From NCBI GenBank assembly GCA_965217685.1, contig CBDCIZ010000003.1, positions 496,001 to 560,000 on the forward strand: DNA of 64,000 nt. Direction: 5' to 3'. Positions 16,716 to 24,128 of this stretch are shown piece after piece (positions within the stretch are counted from its first letter, which is position 1; each line of letters starts with the position of its first letter). Under the pieces are notes generated by a model. That model saw only the letters and a list, made by a program, of their open reading frames with translations. It had not been told where the DNA came from and searched no databases. A program made the position numbers and the translations under genes. The stretch is from Aurantimonas sp965217685. Its GTDB lineage: Bacteria > Pseudomonadota > Alphaproteobacteria > Rhizobiales > Rhizobiaceae.

Positions 16716-17542
16716 GGTCGATTTCCTTGCTGTTTTCGGGGGGTCTGGCGAATGCGGGCATTCGGTCCGGAAGAGATCTTGCGAGCCGTCTGGACCAGAA
16801 GCGGCGCCAGTTCCGCTTCCATTTTCTCGATCGTCCAACGGGCGGTCGGACAGGAAATGTTGATCGCGCCGATGCCGACGCCGTCGGGCCCGACGATCGG
16901 CGCCGCGATGTTGAGGTCGCCGACGTAGAATTCCTCGGCCGCCGTCGCGAATCCGCGGCTTCGTGCTGCGTCTACTCGCTGAAGGATGGTTTCGGGATCG
17001 ACTTCGGTCGACGGTGTGAAGGGATGAAAATCCGAAGACCGGAGGATCTCGTCGGCCTTTTCCGCCGGCAGCGTCGAAAGATAGGCCCGCCCGGAAGCCG
17101 TGCAAAACATCGGAATGCGCGTGCCGAACGGCATGTGCACGAAAGTCCGGCTATGACTGGTGAACCGGGCGAGGAAGATCATGTCGGCCCCGTCCGGTTC
17201 GGACATGTTCACGGACTCCCGGCAATCCTGATTGAGATCGACGAGGTAGGGGTTCGCCGTTTCGATGAGCGTGTCGGTGGCGAGATAGGCCGATCCGATG
17301 TCGAGCGTGCGGGGCGTCAGCGACCACCGTCTGCTGGACGGATCCTTCCTCAGATATCCGAGCGTTTCCAGGGTGTAGGTGAAGCGCTGTGCCGCGCTCT
17401 TGCTGATCCCGACGCTCGTTGCGATCTCGCCGAGGCTCATGGACCGGCGCCCGGAATCGAACGCCCGGAGGACGAGCAAAGCCTTCTCGACGGACCGGAC
17501 GAACATCGCGGACATGCGGGGGTCCGCGCCGTCCGAGACCAT
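16712..17542 (-). CDS. IclR-family transcriptional regulator
   Basis: 276-aa regulator from the chosen start. The winged HTH (VRSVEKALLVLRAFDSGRRSMSLGEIATSVGISKSAAQRFTYTLETLGYLRKD) is followed by the IclR effector domain: VNMSEPDGADMIFLAR, GTRIPMFCTASGRAYLS, RSRGFATAAEEFYVGDLNIAAPIVGPDG and IGAINISCP. The frame is open up to 17872, but the extension is Arg/Asp-rich and unlike the family. Starting at ATG 17542 places an 8-bp inverted repeat just upstream. The gene heads the ABC transporter/oxidoreductase operon and probably controls it. ATGs at 17515, 17554, 17575 and 17584 are alternatives. Confidence 0.85.
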   Translation of the reverse strand: MVSDGADPRMSAMFVRSVEKALLVLRAFDSGRRSMSLGEIATSVGISKSAAQRFTYTLETLGYLRKDPSSRRWSLTPRTLDIGSAYLATDTLIETANPYLVDLNQDCRESVNMSEPDGADMIFLARFTSHSRTFVHMPFGTRIPMFCTASGRAYLSTLPAEKADEILRSSDFHPFTPSTEVDPETILQRVDAARSRGFATAAEEFYVGDLNIAAPIVGPDGVGIGAINISCPTARWTIEKMEAELAPLLVQTARKISSGPNARIRQTPRKQQGNRP

Positions 17543-17546
17543 GTCA

Positions 17547-17581
17547 TATCGCATACCGATATAATCGCTTGCCATGCGATA
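17547..17581 (-). promoter_or_regulatory. Inverted-repeat operator candidate upstream of the iclR-type gene
   Basis: TATCGCAT (17547-17554) and ATGCGATA (17574-17581) form perfect 8-bp arms 19 bases apart, with an inner smaller palindrome CGAT-ATA-ATCG. Position directly before the start codon fits autoregulation of the operon (inference). Confidence 0.45.
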
Positions 17582-17584
17582 CAT

Positions 17585-18058
17585 CGAAGCTGAAGTTTTC
17601 GGCGCTGTCAAATCCGATGAAAAGACACGCAGCCCGAGAACCGTCTTCTCTGCATATGGGATGTGGCGGCTATGCCGATGAAGATTGCCGTCGTCGCGTT
17701 CGTCCTGACGGCACGGCCGCTGACTTGCGGGGACCGGGTATTGCTTCGGGTCGTCTCGACGGCCGTTGCCGTCATCGTTGCTATGATTTTCCCGCCGGCT
17801 GTCCGGCGGAACGCTTTCGGCATCCTCGCTTTCGTCGGCGCGCCTTCCATCAGCCCAGTCGTCGCGGTCCATATGCCAAAGGATTAAGAGGCGTTCCCAA
17901 GTCTAGCTACGTTCGCGGCGCTGGGCTCATCGGCGGTCACGCCGCCGGTTCGTCCAAGCGAAGCAATGGAAAAGCTTGCGTTATACGCAGCGGAAAAGAA
18001 CACTCCCCGAACATTCGATTCGCTGCGGATAACGCGGCGGAGACGAGGAGATCGAGCC
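17585..18058. other. Intergenic region upstream of the TIR gene, no confident gene
   Basis: About 470 bases between divergent iclR-type and TIR genes. A plus-strand frame at about 17675-17887 would give a roughly 70-aa hydrophobic peptide (MKIAVVAFVLTARPL..., VVSTAVAVIVAMIF). The opposite strand is also open. Neither shows homology I recognise, so no CDS is called. Confidence 0.35.
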
Positions 18059-18811
18059 ATGACCATCCTGATCTTCGTGTCGTACAGCCACAAGGACAAC
18101 GACCATCGCCTTCGACTGACCACCCATCTGGCGCCTCTTTTGAGGGAGAAGGACGTGGATATCTGGTATGATGGAGACATCGAGCCGGGAAAGGCGATCA
18201 CGCCCGAGATCCGGAAGAAGCTTCGGGAGACCGACATCTTCGTGGGGCTGGCGAGTTCCAGCTACTTTGCATCGGACTACTGCTACAAGAAGGAGTATCT
18301 CCCGATGCTCCGCAAGGCGAAGCGAGGGCGCCCCAAGGTCGTTGTCGCCATGGTCGAAACTTGCGACTGGCGTAACACGATAACGGCCGCATACAAGGTG
18401 CTCCCGGACGACGGGAAGTCTGTCGACAAGCACGGAAACCGGAACCAAGCCTATCTGGAGATCGTGCAGGGAATCCGTCGCGTCGTTCGGTCAGCGCGAC
18501 AGGAAAAGGGGAAAGCTCGGGCCGAGGCCGATCGCCTTTCTACACAGAAGGTGAAAGCAGCCGAGGCCAAGAGGCTCGAGCGGCGAAAGAAGACGGCTGA
18601 AGGTGCATCGGCAACCGGGAAGCCGAAGGCCGCGAGGAAAGTGGCGGCGCCGAAATCGACATCCAGTGCTTCTCGTCCGGTCGTCCGTGGTGCGAAAAGG
18701 AGCCCGATCGGGCCCAAGATCAAACCAATCTCGAATGCTGCGCGAGCGGGCGTGAACCGCGTGACGAAGAAGCCGAAGCCAAAGGATTCGGCTTCTCGGA
18801 GCCGGTCCTAA
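18059..18811 (+). CDS. TIR-domain protein with basic C-terminal tail
   Basis: 250-aa protein. Residues 1-150 form a bacterial TIR domain: TILIFVSYSHKDND, DIWYDGDIEPGKAITPEIRKKL, DIFVGLASSSYFASDYCYKKEY with Glu79 in the position of the catalytic glutamate of TIR NADases. Residues 150-250 are Lys/Arg/Ala-rich and probably disordered (KKTAEGASATGKPKAARKVAAPK). A GAGGAGAT Shine-Dalgarno supports ATG 18059 over the longer frame from 17966. TIR proteins cleave NAD+ in antiphage systems such as Thoeris or CBASS, but no ThsA, cyclase or Argonaute partner is adjacent, so a defence role is only an inference. The basic tail could bind nucleic acid or membranes. Confidence 0.82.
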   Translation: MTILIFVSYSHKDNDHRLRLTTHLAPLLREKDVDIWYDGDIEPGKAITPEIRKKLRETDIFVGLASSSYFASDYCYKKEYLPMLRKAKRGRPKVVVAMVETCDWRNTITAAYKVLPDDGKSVDKHGNRNQAYLEIVQGIRRVVRSARQEKGKARAEADRLSTQKVKAAEAKRLERRKKTAEGASATGKPKAARKVAAPKSTSSASRPVVRGAKRSPIGPKIKPISNAARAGVNRVTKKPKPKDSASRSRS

Positions 18812-19016
18812 GGGGTCTTGCCTATGCCTACTACAGGCTGCTGTAGATCACCGTCACTGTCGTTGTCGGCGTCTTCGCATGGTCCGCTCATTTTGGAAGC
18901 CCGGCGGCAGGACTTCGTCATTCTTGCCGATGGCCGCGTTGGATGGCTGGACGTTGCCTGCGTCCAAAGTTGATCGCAAGAATGCCTCTCCTCGCTGCTA
19001 TCGCGACCGGACTTGG

Positions 19017-19033
19017 TATTTGTCATACAAATA
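19017..19033. promoter_or_regulatory. Operator of the FadR/GntR regulator (copy 1)
   Basis: Perfect inverted repeat TATTTG-TCATA-CAAATA, 62 bases before the gntR-type start. Fourteen bases (TATTTGTCATACAA) recur at 23591 in front of the TRAP operon. Form and placement fit a GntR/FadR-type operator. Confidence 0.65.
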
Positions 19034-19094
19034 GTTTAGGCTGATCATGTGATATGACTTGCGCAGCCTGACCGCGCAGAGAAATGGCGTGTTC

Positions 19095-19829
19095 ATGGAC
19101 GGATTGACTGCGATTGGCCGGGAAACCTTCAAGATCCACATGCGAGTGGCCGATCAATTGGGCCTGTCGGTCGTGCGAGGCGACTATGCGCCGGGTGCCG
19201 TGATCCCGACCGAAGCGGCTCTTTGCGAAACCTTCGGCGTCAGCAGGACCGCGGTACGCGAAGCCATTCGCGGCCTGATCGCCAAGGGGCTGGTCGAATC
19301 GAAGTCGAAGATCGGCACTCGTGTACGTCAGCCGGAATTCTGGAACCACATGGATCCCGACGTCCTGAAATGGCGACTGGCTGTCTCGGAGACCGGCTCG
19401 TACCTCCAGAAGATGTTCAACCTTCGCGGCGCGGTGGAGCCGGCAGCATCGGCGCTCGCGGCCGAAGCCGCGACGCCGGAAGACCACCGCAGGATCGACG
19501 AGGCTTTCCGGGCAATGGTCGCGGCCGGCGCGGACGACGGCCTGTGGGTAGACGCCGATATTGCCTTTCACAAGGCGATCTACATCGCCACCCAGAACGA
19601 GTTCTTTTGGCCCATCGGCCAGCTTTTCGAGATCGGGCTGCGCGAGATGTTTATGATCGCTGCCAGGGGGTCTCATAGAGCAAGGGCGATCAAGGAGCAT
19701 GGAGAGCTTCGCGACGCCATCATCGCTGGAGATGCGACGAGAGCGCGAAAGGCGACGTTCGTTCTGCTCGGGAATGCCGAGGACGATATCCGCCTCATCA
19801 GATCGATGGATCAGCGCAAGACGGCATGA
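19095..19829 (+). CDS. FadR/UxuR-subfamily GntR transcriptional regulator
   Basis: 244-aa regulator. The N-terminal winged HTH (LSVVRGDYAPGAVIPTEAALCETFGVSRTAVREAIRGLIAKGLVESKSKIGTRV) and the all-helical FCD ligand domain (FNLRGAVEPAASALAAEAATPEDHRRIDEAF, DADIAFHKAIYIATQN, EHGELRDAIIAGD) are both clear. The FCD metal/ligand histidines are present (FHKAI, EHGEL). Convergent with the SDR gene and separated from it by a strong hairpin. It probably represses the TRAP-SDR operon until a sugar-acid-type inducer binds (inference from the shared operator). A TTG at 19059 is an upstream alternative start. Confidence 0.88.
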   Translation: MDGLTAIGRETFKIHMRVADQLGLSVVRGDYAPGAVIPTEAALCETFGVSRTAVREAIRGLIAKGLVESKSKIGTRVRQPEFWNHMDPDVLKWRLAVSETGSYLQKMFNLRGAVEPAASALAAEAATPEDHRRIDEAFRAMVAAGADDGLWVDADIAFHKAIYIATQNEFFWPIGQLFEIGLREMFMIAARGSHRARAIKEHGELRDAIIAGDATRARKATFVLLGNAEDDIRLIRSMDQRKTA

Positions 19830-19843
19830 CGCGGAAATGGTCG

Positions 19844-19875
19844 AAAGGCCGCGAACGATCGGTTCGCGGCCTTTT
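19844..19875. terminator. Bidirectional terminator between gntR-type and SDR genes
   Basis: AAAGGCCGCGAAC-GATC-GGTTCGCGGCCTTTT: a 13-bp near-perfect stem with A-run before and T-run after, serving the convergent genes on both strands. Confidence 0.85.
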
Positions 19876-19880
19876 CCTCG

Positions 19881-20627
19881 TCAGCCCGTGACGCGCATCG
19901 ACATTCCGCCGTCGACGACGAAGACCTCGCCCGTGACGAAGCCGTTTCTGGTTAGTTCCATCATCGCGCTCGCGACGTCGTCGACTGTACCTTCACGCCC
20001 GACGAGGATTCGGTTCTCAAGGTTATGCTTTTTCGCCTCGGGGCTCATGCCGTCGTGAAAGCGGGTCCGGATGATCCCCGGTGCAATGACGTTGACCCGG
20101 ATACCTTCCGACGCGTGGTCGAAGGCCAGCGCCTTGGCAAACGGAATAAGCGCTCCCTTGACGGTCTGATAAGCGACGGTCCCGGGGCACCCGCGAATGC
20201 CCGCTACCGAAGAGACCAGGATCACCGCCCCGCCTTCCTTGGCGAGATGTGGATGGGCGGCCCTGAACAGATGGAAAGCTGCATGGACATGGATGTCGAA
20301 GGCGGCGTTCCAGTCTTCCGGGCTGATCTCGGTTGCTTTGCCGCCCGCAGGTCCGCCGGCCGCGTGACAGAGCACGTCCAGCCTGCCGAACTTCTTTCCC
20401 GCCGCCTCGACGAGGGAAGTCGCTTCCGCCGGTTTCGACACGTCGGCCAGTTCCAGCGCTACGCGATCATGGCCGAATTCCGAGATCAGCGCTTCGGATT
20501 CGTCCGTTCCGGAACGCCCGTTGACGACGACCTTGCCACCAGCGGCGAGAACGTGTTTCGCGTAGGCGATGCCGATGCCCCGTGTTCCGCCGGTGATCAG
20601 AGCTACTTTCCCGTCGAGTTCGAACAT
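19881..20627 (-). CDS. SDR-family NAD(P)-dependent oxidoreductase
   Basis: 248-aa classical short-chain dehydrogenase: cofactor motif TGGTRGIG (about 13-20), CHAAGG, active-site Ser in LVSSVAGIRG, catalytic YQTVK and the PGIIRTRF loop after it. Last gene of the dctP-dctQ-dctM-SDR run (54 bases after dctM). It probably oxidises the compound imported by the TRAP transporter; whether this is a sugar acid or another hydroxy acid cannot be told. Confidence 0.88.
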   Translation of the reverse strand: MFELDGKVALITGGTRGIGIAYAKHVLAAGGKVVVNGRSGTDESEALISEFGHDRVALELADVSKPAEATSLVEAAGKKFGRLDVLCHAAGGPAGGKATEISPEDWNAAFDIHVHAAFHLFRAAHPHLAKEGGAVILVSSVAGIRGCPGTVAYQTVKGALIPFAKALAFDHASEGIRVNVIAPGIIRTRFHDGMSPEAKKHNLENRILVGREGTVDDVASAMMELTRNGFVTGEVFVVDGGMSMRVTG

Positions 20628-20681
20628 TGCATTCTCCTTTTTGCAGTACTGCGAGGTTGGATCGGGCGCGAAGCGTCGGCG

Positions 20682-21977
20682 CTAGCCGAGGGCCCATGTC
20701 GGGATCGCGCTGGCGACTGGCGGCACTAGGACGACCAGCATCAGCACGGCGATTTCTGCCCCGATGAAGGGCCAGACGTAGCGGACGGTTTCCCGGTACG
20801 GGCACTTAGCGATGCTCGATGCCACGAAGAGAAGGACCGCCACCGGGGGGGTCGTCGATCCGACCTGCGTGGCGATGACGAGCGCGACGCCCAACTGGAA
20901 CGGGTCGATGGCGAAGGTCGCGCCGATGTTGACGGCCAGCGGCACGAAGATGATCAGCACCGCCATGCTGTCGACGAACATCGTCAGGACCAGCATCGTC
21001 AGGACCAGCAGGACGAAGACGGCGGTACCGTTCTGCGTGATGCCGAGGATCGTAGAGAGGATCGACTGGTTGAAGTTCAGGTAGGCGAGGAGCCACCCAA
21101 AACCGCCGGCGATCGCAATGATTCCCGAGACCATGCAGGTTGTCGTCACGGCGGCAAGGAAAATGTCCGGCAGGTCCCGAAGGCGGATTGTGCGGTAGAC
21201 GAAGAACGACACGAGGAACGAGTAGACGCATGCGACGACGCCAGCTTCCGTGGCCGTGAATATCCCCCCCAGAATGCCGCCGACGATGATCAACGGCGCG
21301 AGCAGCGCCGCCCAGACGTTGGCCAGCGCTCGGATCATCGCGCCGAAATTGAACCGTCCTTCGGACTTTTGAAGCTCGGGGAACTTCCTGGGCGAAAGCG
21401 ACTGGATATAGACCACGGTCATCAGCCCGAGGCCGACGAGAATTCCGGGTACGATGCCGCCAAGAAAGAGACCGCCGATCGAGACGTTGGCCAGCGAACC
21501 GTAGACGATCATCGTCATGCTCGGAGGAATGATCGCACCGATCGTTCCGCTTGTCGCTGTGATGGCTGCAGCGTAGCCGGGCTTGTAGCCCTTCTCCTTC
21601 ATCGCGGGGATGAGGACCGAACCGATGGCCGAGGTGTCCGCGGTCGACGATCCTGAAACGCCGGAGAAGACCATGCTGGACAGGATGTTGGCCTGCGCGA
21701 GGCCGGCGCGCATATGCCCGACGACGGTCTCGGCGAAATCGACCAGCTTCCGGCTGATTCCACCGCGGGCCATCAGTTCGCCGGCGAGGATGAAATAAGG
21801 AAGAGCAAGCAGACTGAACGAATCCAGCGTCGAGAACATCTTCTGCGGATAGAGCGCGAGAACGAGCCCTCCGGTCGAGAGAATACCGCCCAGCCCGACG
21901 AGGCCGAGGGCAAGGATCACCGGGATGCCCAGGAAGATCATGACCAGCAGGGCGGCGAACAGCAGGAGGAGCGTCAT
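20682..21977 (-). CDS. dctM: TRAP transporter large permease DctM
   Basis: 431-aa membrane protein with about 12 hydrophobic segments. Typical DctM wording includes LPYFILAGELMARGGISRKLVDFAETVVGHMRAGLAQANILSS, FSGVSGSSTADTSAIGSVLIPAM, ATSGTIGAIIPPSM and TQVGSTTPPVAVLLFV. It couples solute uptake to a sodium gradient. Its ATG overlaps the dctQ stop. Confidence 0.93.
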   Translation of the reverse strand: MTLLLLFAALLVMIFLGIPVILALGLVGLGGILSTGGLVLALYPQKMFSTLDSFSLLALPYFILAGELMARGGISRKLVDFAETVVGHMRAGLAQANILSSMVFSGVSGSSTADTSAIGSVLIPAMKEKGYKPGYAAAITATSGTIGAIIPPSMTMIVYGSLANVSIGGLFLGGIVPGILVGLGLMTVVYIQSLSPRKFPELQKSEGRFNFGAMIRALANVWAALLAPLIIVGGILGGIFTATEAGVVACVYSFLVSFFVYRTIRLRDLPDIFLAAVTTTCMVSGIIAIAGGFGWLLAYLNFNQSILSTILGITQNGTAVFVLLVLTMLVLTMFVDSMAVLIIFVPLAVNIGATFAIDPFQLGVALVIATQVGSTTPPVAVLLFVASSIAKCPYRETVRYVWPFIGAEIAVLMLVVLVPPVASAIPTWALG

Positions 21978-22501
21978 GGCGCTTTCTCCTCGAAGATAGG
22001 TTCGCCAATGGACGGTTCGTCAGCGTAAAGCTCTGGATCCTGACCGGTAAGGTTACGGGCGATGCGCCGGATCGCCACCAGGATGATGTAGGCCGCGCCC
22101 AAATCGATCCCGCCGTAGACCCAGTCCATGGGAAGGCCCATCCCGGGGCTGGTCTGGAATGCGAGCGGCACCGAGAGGCGCCACATGCCGGCCAGGATCG
22201 CTCCCCCGAGAACGATCCACAGCAGATCGACCGCGAGCGCGAAGGTCCGACGTCCGCGGACGGCCATGATTCCGTGAAGGGTCTCGAGGCCGATGTGCAT
22301 TCCGCGTCGGTAGGCGATCGGGATTCCGAGAAAGACGATCCAGATCTGTCCGTATCGTTGGAATTCCTCGCTCCAACTCAGCGAGTAGTTCAGAAAATAC
22401 CGGTTGAAGACCTGTGCCGTCCCGACGAGGACGATGGCCAGGAAAATGACGAACGTCAGGGTTTCGATCGTGCGATCGATCGCGTTCATGAGCTTGGACA
22501 T
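21974..22501 (-). CDS. dctQ: TRAP transporter small permease DctQ
   Basis: 175-aa protein with four hydrophobic segments (FVIFLAIVLVGTAQVFNRYF, WIVFLGIPIAYRRG, LAVDLLWIVLGGAILAGM, GAAYIILVAI). SWSEEFQRYGQIWIVFLG is the characteristic DctQ SWxEE segment. It partners DctM. Confidence 0.9.
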   Translation of the reverse strand: MSKLMNAIDRTIETLTFVIFLAIVLVGTAQVFNRYFLNYSLSWSEEFQRYGQIWIVFLGIPIAYRRGMHIGLETLHGIMAVRGRRTFALAVDLLWIVLGGAILAGMWRLSVPLAFQTSPGMGLPMDWVYGGIDLGAAYIILVAIRRIARNLTGQDPELYADEPSIGEPIFEEKAP

Positions 22502-22558
22502 GGGAGCCTCGGCAAGGCGGACCCGGCACCGCCGGATCCGCGTCCGTTTCCTGGGGCG

Positions 22559-23563
22559 TCAGTTGGTAGCCGGATCCTTGGACAGTTCCCGAATTTCCTT
22601 CAGCAGATCCGTCGCGCCGATACCCTCGGCAAGCTGGTCCTGGACCCCGACCGCCTTCTCCCGGAAGGACGACGTGTCGATCTCCGACACGCTCATGCCG
22701 AGTGCCTTCAGCTTGTCGAGCGACTCCTTTTCCTTGACCGGAGCCAACGCTCGGCTCGTCTGGAGCGCGAAGTCGGCCGCGTCCTGAACGACCTTCTTCT
22801 GCTGGTCATCAAGCTGGTTCCAGAGCGGAAGCGAGTAGGTCATGACCGTCGGACCGAGAAGATGCCGGGTCAGCGAGATGTGTTTCGTAACCTCGTAGAG
22901 CTTGGACGAAAGGACCATCGACGGAGCGTGCTCGAAGCCGTCGAGAACACCTGTCTGAAGCGCCGTGTAGATCTCGCCGAAAGCCATCGGCGTCGCGTTC
23001 GCGCCCATCAGGTTGATGGCCGCGACGTAGATCGGCGACTGGATGGTGCGGAGCTTCTGGCCGTCGAGGTCTGCGGGCTTCGTCGCTTCGACGTCTCTCG
23101 TCACCACGTCGCGATAGCCCCAACTGACTCCCCAGCCGAGAACCTTGAAGCCCGCTCCCTCGAACTTAGCCGAAAGCTTCGTGCCGACATCCCCATCGAG
23201 CGCGCGACCGACGTGATCGAAACTGGTCCACATGAAGGGGAGATCTAGAACTCCCACTTCGGGAATGAACGTGTTGAACAGCGCTGTCCCGCCGATGTGC
23301 ATGGTGGCGCCGGATCCAAGCTGCATCGCCTGAATCACGTCCTGGTCGCTTCCGATCTCACTGGAACCGGAAATCTGGACGTCCAGCGTGTCGGAATGGT
23401 CTTCGACATAGTGCCTGAAGAGCCAGGCTGCTGCTCCGTTGTCGTTCTCGAGGTCGGCGACCGACGAGAACCCGAAGCGGATCGTTTGCTTCTCCTGAGC
23501 GGCGGCGGGGCTGAGGGAAAGTGCGGCGACGGTGGCCGCGAGCAATAGGCGCTTGATCATCAT
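22559..23563 (-). CDS. dctP: TRAP transporter substrate-binding protein DctP
   Basis: 334-aa periplasmic binding protein with signal peptide MMIKRLLLAATVAALSLSPAAAQ. DctP features include GSSEIGSDQDVIQAMQLGSG, LDLPFMWTSFDHVGRALDG, VLGWGVSWGYRDVVTRDVEATKPADLDGQKLRTIQSPIYVAAINLMGANATPMAFGEIYTALQTGVLDGFEHAPS. The Arg in KLRTI is the usual carboxylate-binding residue, implying an organic-acid ligand. GGGAGGAC Shine-Dalgarno precedes the double ATG (23563/23560). Confidence 0.92.
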   Translation of the reverse strand: MMIKRLLLAATVAALSLSPAAAQEKQTIRFGFSSVADLENDNGAAAWLFRHYVEDHSDTLDVQISGSSEIGSDQDVIQAMQLGSGATMHIGGTALFNTFIPEVGVLDLPFMWTSFDHVGRALDGDVGTKLSAKFEGAGFKVLGWGVSWGYRDVVTRDVEATKPADLDGQKLRTIQSPIYVAAINLMGANATPMAFGEIYTALQTGVLDGFEHAPSMVLSSKLYEVTKHISLTRHLLGPTVMTYSLPLWNQLDDQQKKVVQDAADFALQTSRALAPVKEKESLDKLKALGMSVSEIDTSSFREKAVGVQDQLAEGIGATDLLKEIRELSKDPATN

Positions 23564-23590
23564 GTCCTCCCAAACAATTTTTAAGCGGCC

Positions 23591-23607
23591 TATTTGTCAT
23601 ACAATAT
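23591..23607. promoter_or_regulatory. Operator of the FadR/GntR regulator (copy 2, TRAP operon)
   Basis: TATTTGTCATACAATAT is located 28 bases upstream of dctP and shares its first 14 bases with the perfect palindrome at 19017-19033. Confidence 0.65.
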
Positions 23608-23917
23608 ACAAGTCGTTGTCAATCGCCTTTCGATTCTGTCTGTCGCCTTACCGCTGCCGCGGCCGCGTCATGCCGGTTCTGAGGCGCTGAAGAGGCCTAA
23701 TGTTACGATGGCGCCACTGATTTCCGAAACCGGCTCCCAAGGGGATCGAAGTGGAAGGAAATCAGATTCCTACGACAAGATCCGAGGGATTGGTCCGTTT
23801 GGCAGAACTTTGCCTCTCCCGACCCAACCCTTTGCGAAACAAGGTTTTCAGGGGTTTCGAATGTCATATATATCAATAACTTAAAAAGAAGCGGCGTAAT
23901 CTATAATCATGTAATCA
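23608..23917. other. Island right-end sequence without a supported gene
   Basis: About 310 bases between the TRAP operator/promoter and the island boundary; it becomes AT-rich near the end. A plus-strand frame (23594-23884) has no recognisable features. The last six bases (TAATCA) mirror the left island end. Confidence 0.4.
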
Positions 23918-23921
23918 GCGG
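23912..23921. repeat. Right island boundary: TAATCA end plus GCGG target duplication
   Basis: TAATCA (23912-23917) is the inverse of TGATTA at the left end. GCGG (23918-23921) repeats the left duplication, and the GNAT frame resumes from here. Confidence 0.75.
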
Positions 23922-24043
23922 CGCTTGTTTCGGCGGGCGTCGAATGGGCGCGGCGCGAGAACCTCAAGGTCGACCCGACCTGCCCCTTCGCCCATGAACA
24001 GTTCCGGCGCAACGGCGACTGGCGCGATGTGCTCGCCCATTGA
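23922..24043 (+). pseudogene. GNAT acetyltransferase (YjdJ-like), 3' half
   Basis: Encodes ALVSAGVEWARRENLKVDPTCPFAHEQFRRNGDWRDVLAH then TGA, the C-terminal half of YjdJ-type acetyltransferases (the TCPFA segment is characteristic). There is no start codon or Shine-Dalgarno. With 8014-8167 it reconstitutes a 91-aa protein. Confidence 0.9.
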
Positions 24044-24065
24044 CCGGGCCATTCACGCAATAGAA

Positions 24066-24085
24066 ACGGGCGCCGAAGCGCCCGT
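24066..24085 (-). terminator. Rho-independent terminator after amtB
   Basis: Perfect 8-bp stem ACGGGCGC-CGAA-GCGCCCGT followed on the minus strand by TTTCTATT, 44 bases past the amtB stop. Confidence 0.8.
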
Positions 24086-24128
24086 CCCCTGAATGCCTTC
24101 TTGAACGTTCGGCCGAAGCCGAAACCGC

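Larger units (their letters stand above)
8168..23917. mobile_element. 15.75-kb genomic island inserted in a GNAT gene
   Basis: Bounded by an interrupted GNAT gene whose halves rejoin in frame, by a 4-bp direct duplication (GCGG) and by 6-bp inverted ends (TGATTA...TAATCA). Cargo: AAA+/M41 protease with its small partner, an IS21-family element, an IclR-regulated ABC transporter with FAD oxidoreductase, a TIR protein, and a GntR-regulated TRAP transporter with SDR. No integrase or transposase other than the IS21 genes is recognisable, so the recombinase was supplied in trans, has been lost, or the region was built stepwise. The flanks (ftsK on one side, amtB-glnK on the other) are neighbours in related rhizobia by recollection of their gene order, supporting insertion into a core block. 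Confidence 0.75.

Noticed and set aside
17663..17887. Hydrophobic 74-codon plus-strand ORF
   Set aside because: No Shine-Dalgarno or homology recognised and the opposite strand is equally open; not supportable as a gene.
17966..18058. N-terminal extension of the TIR protein
   Set aside because: Extension is Arg-rich and precedes a good Shine-Dalgarno; the TIR fold begins at 18059.
23594..23884. 96-codon plus-strand ORF at the island right end
   Set aside because: No recognisable features and overlaps the TRAP promoter/operator region.
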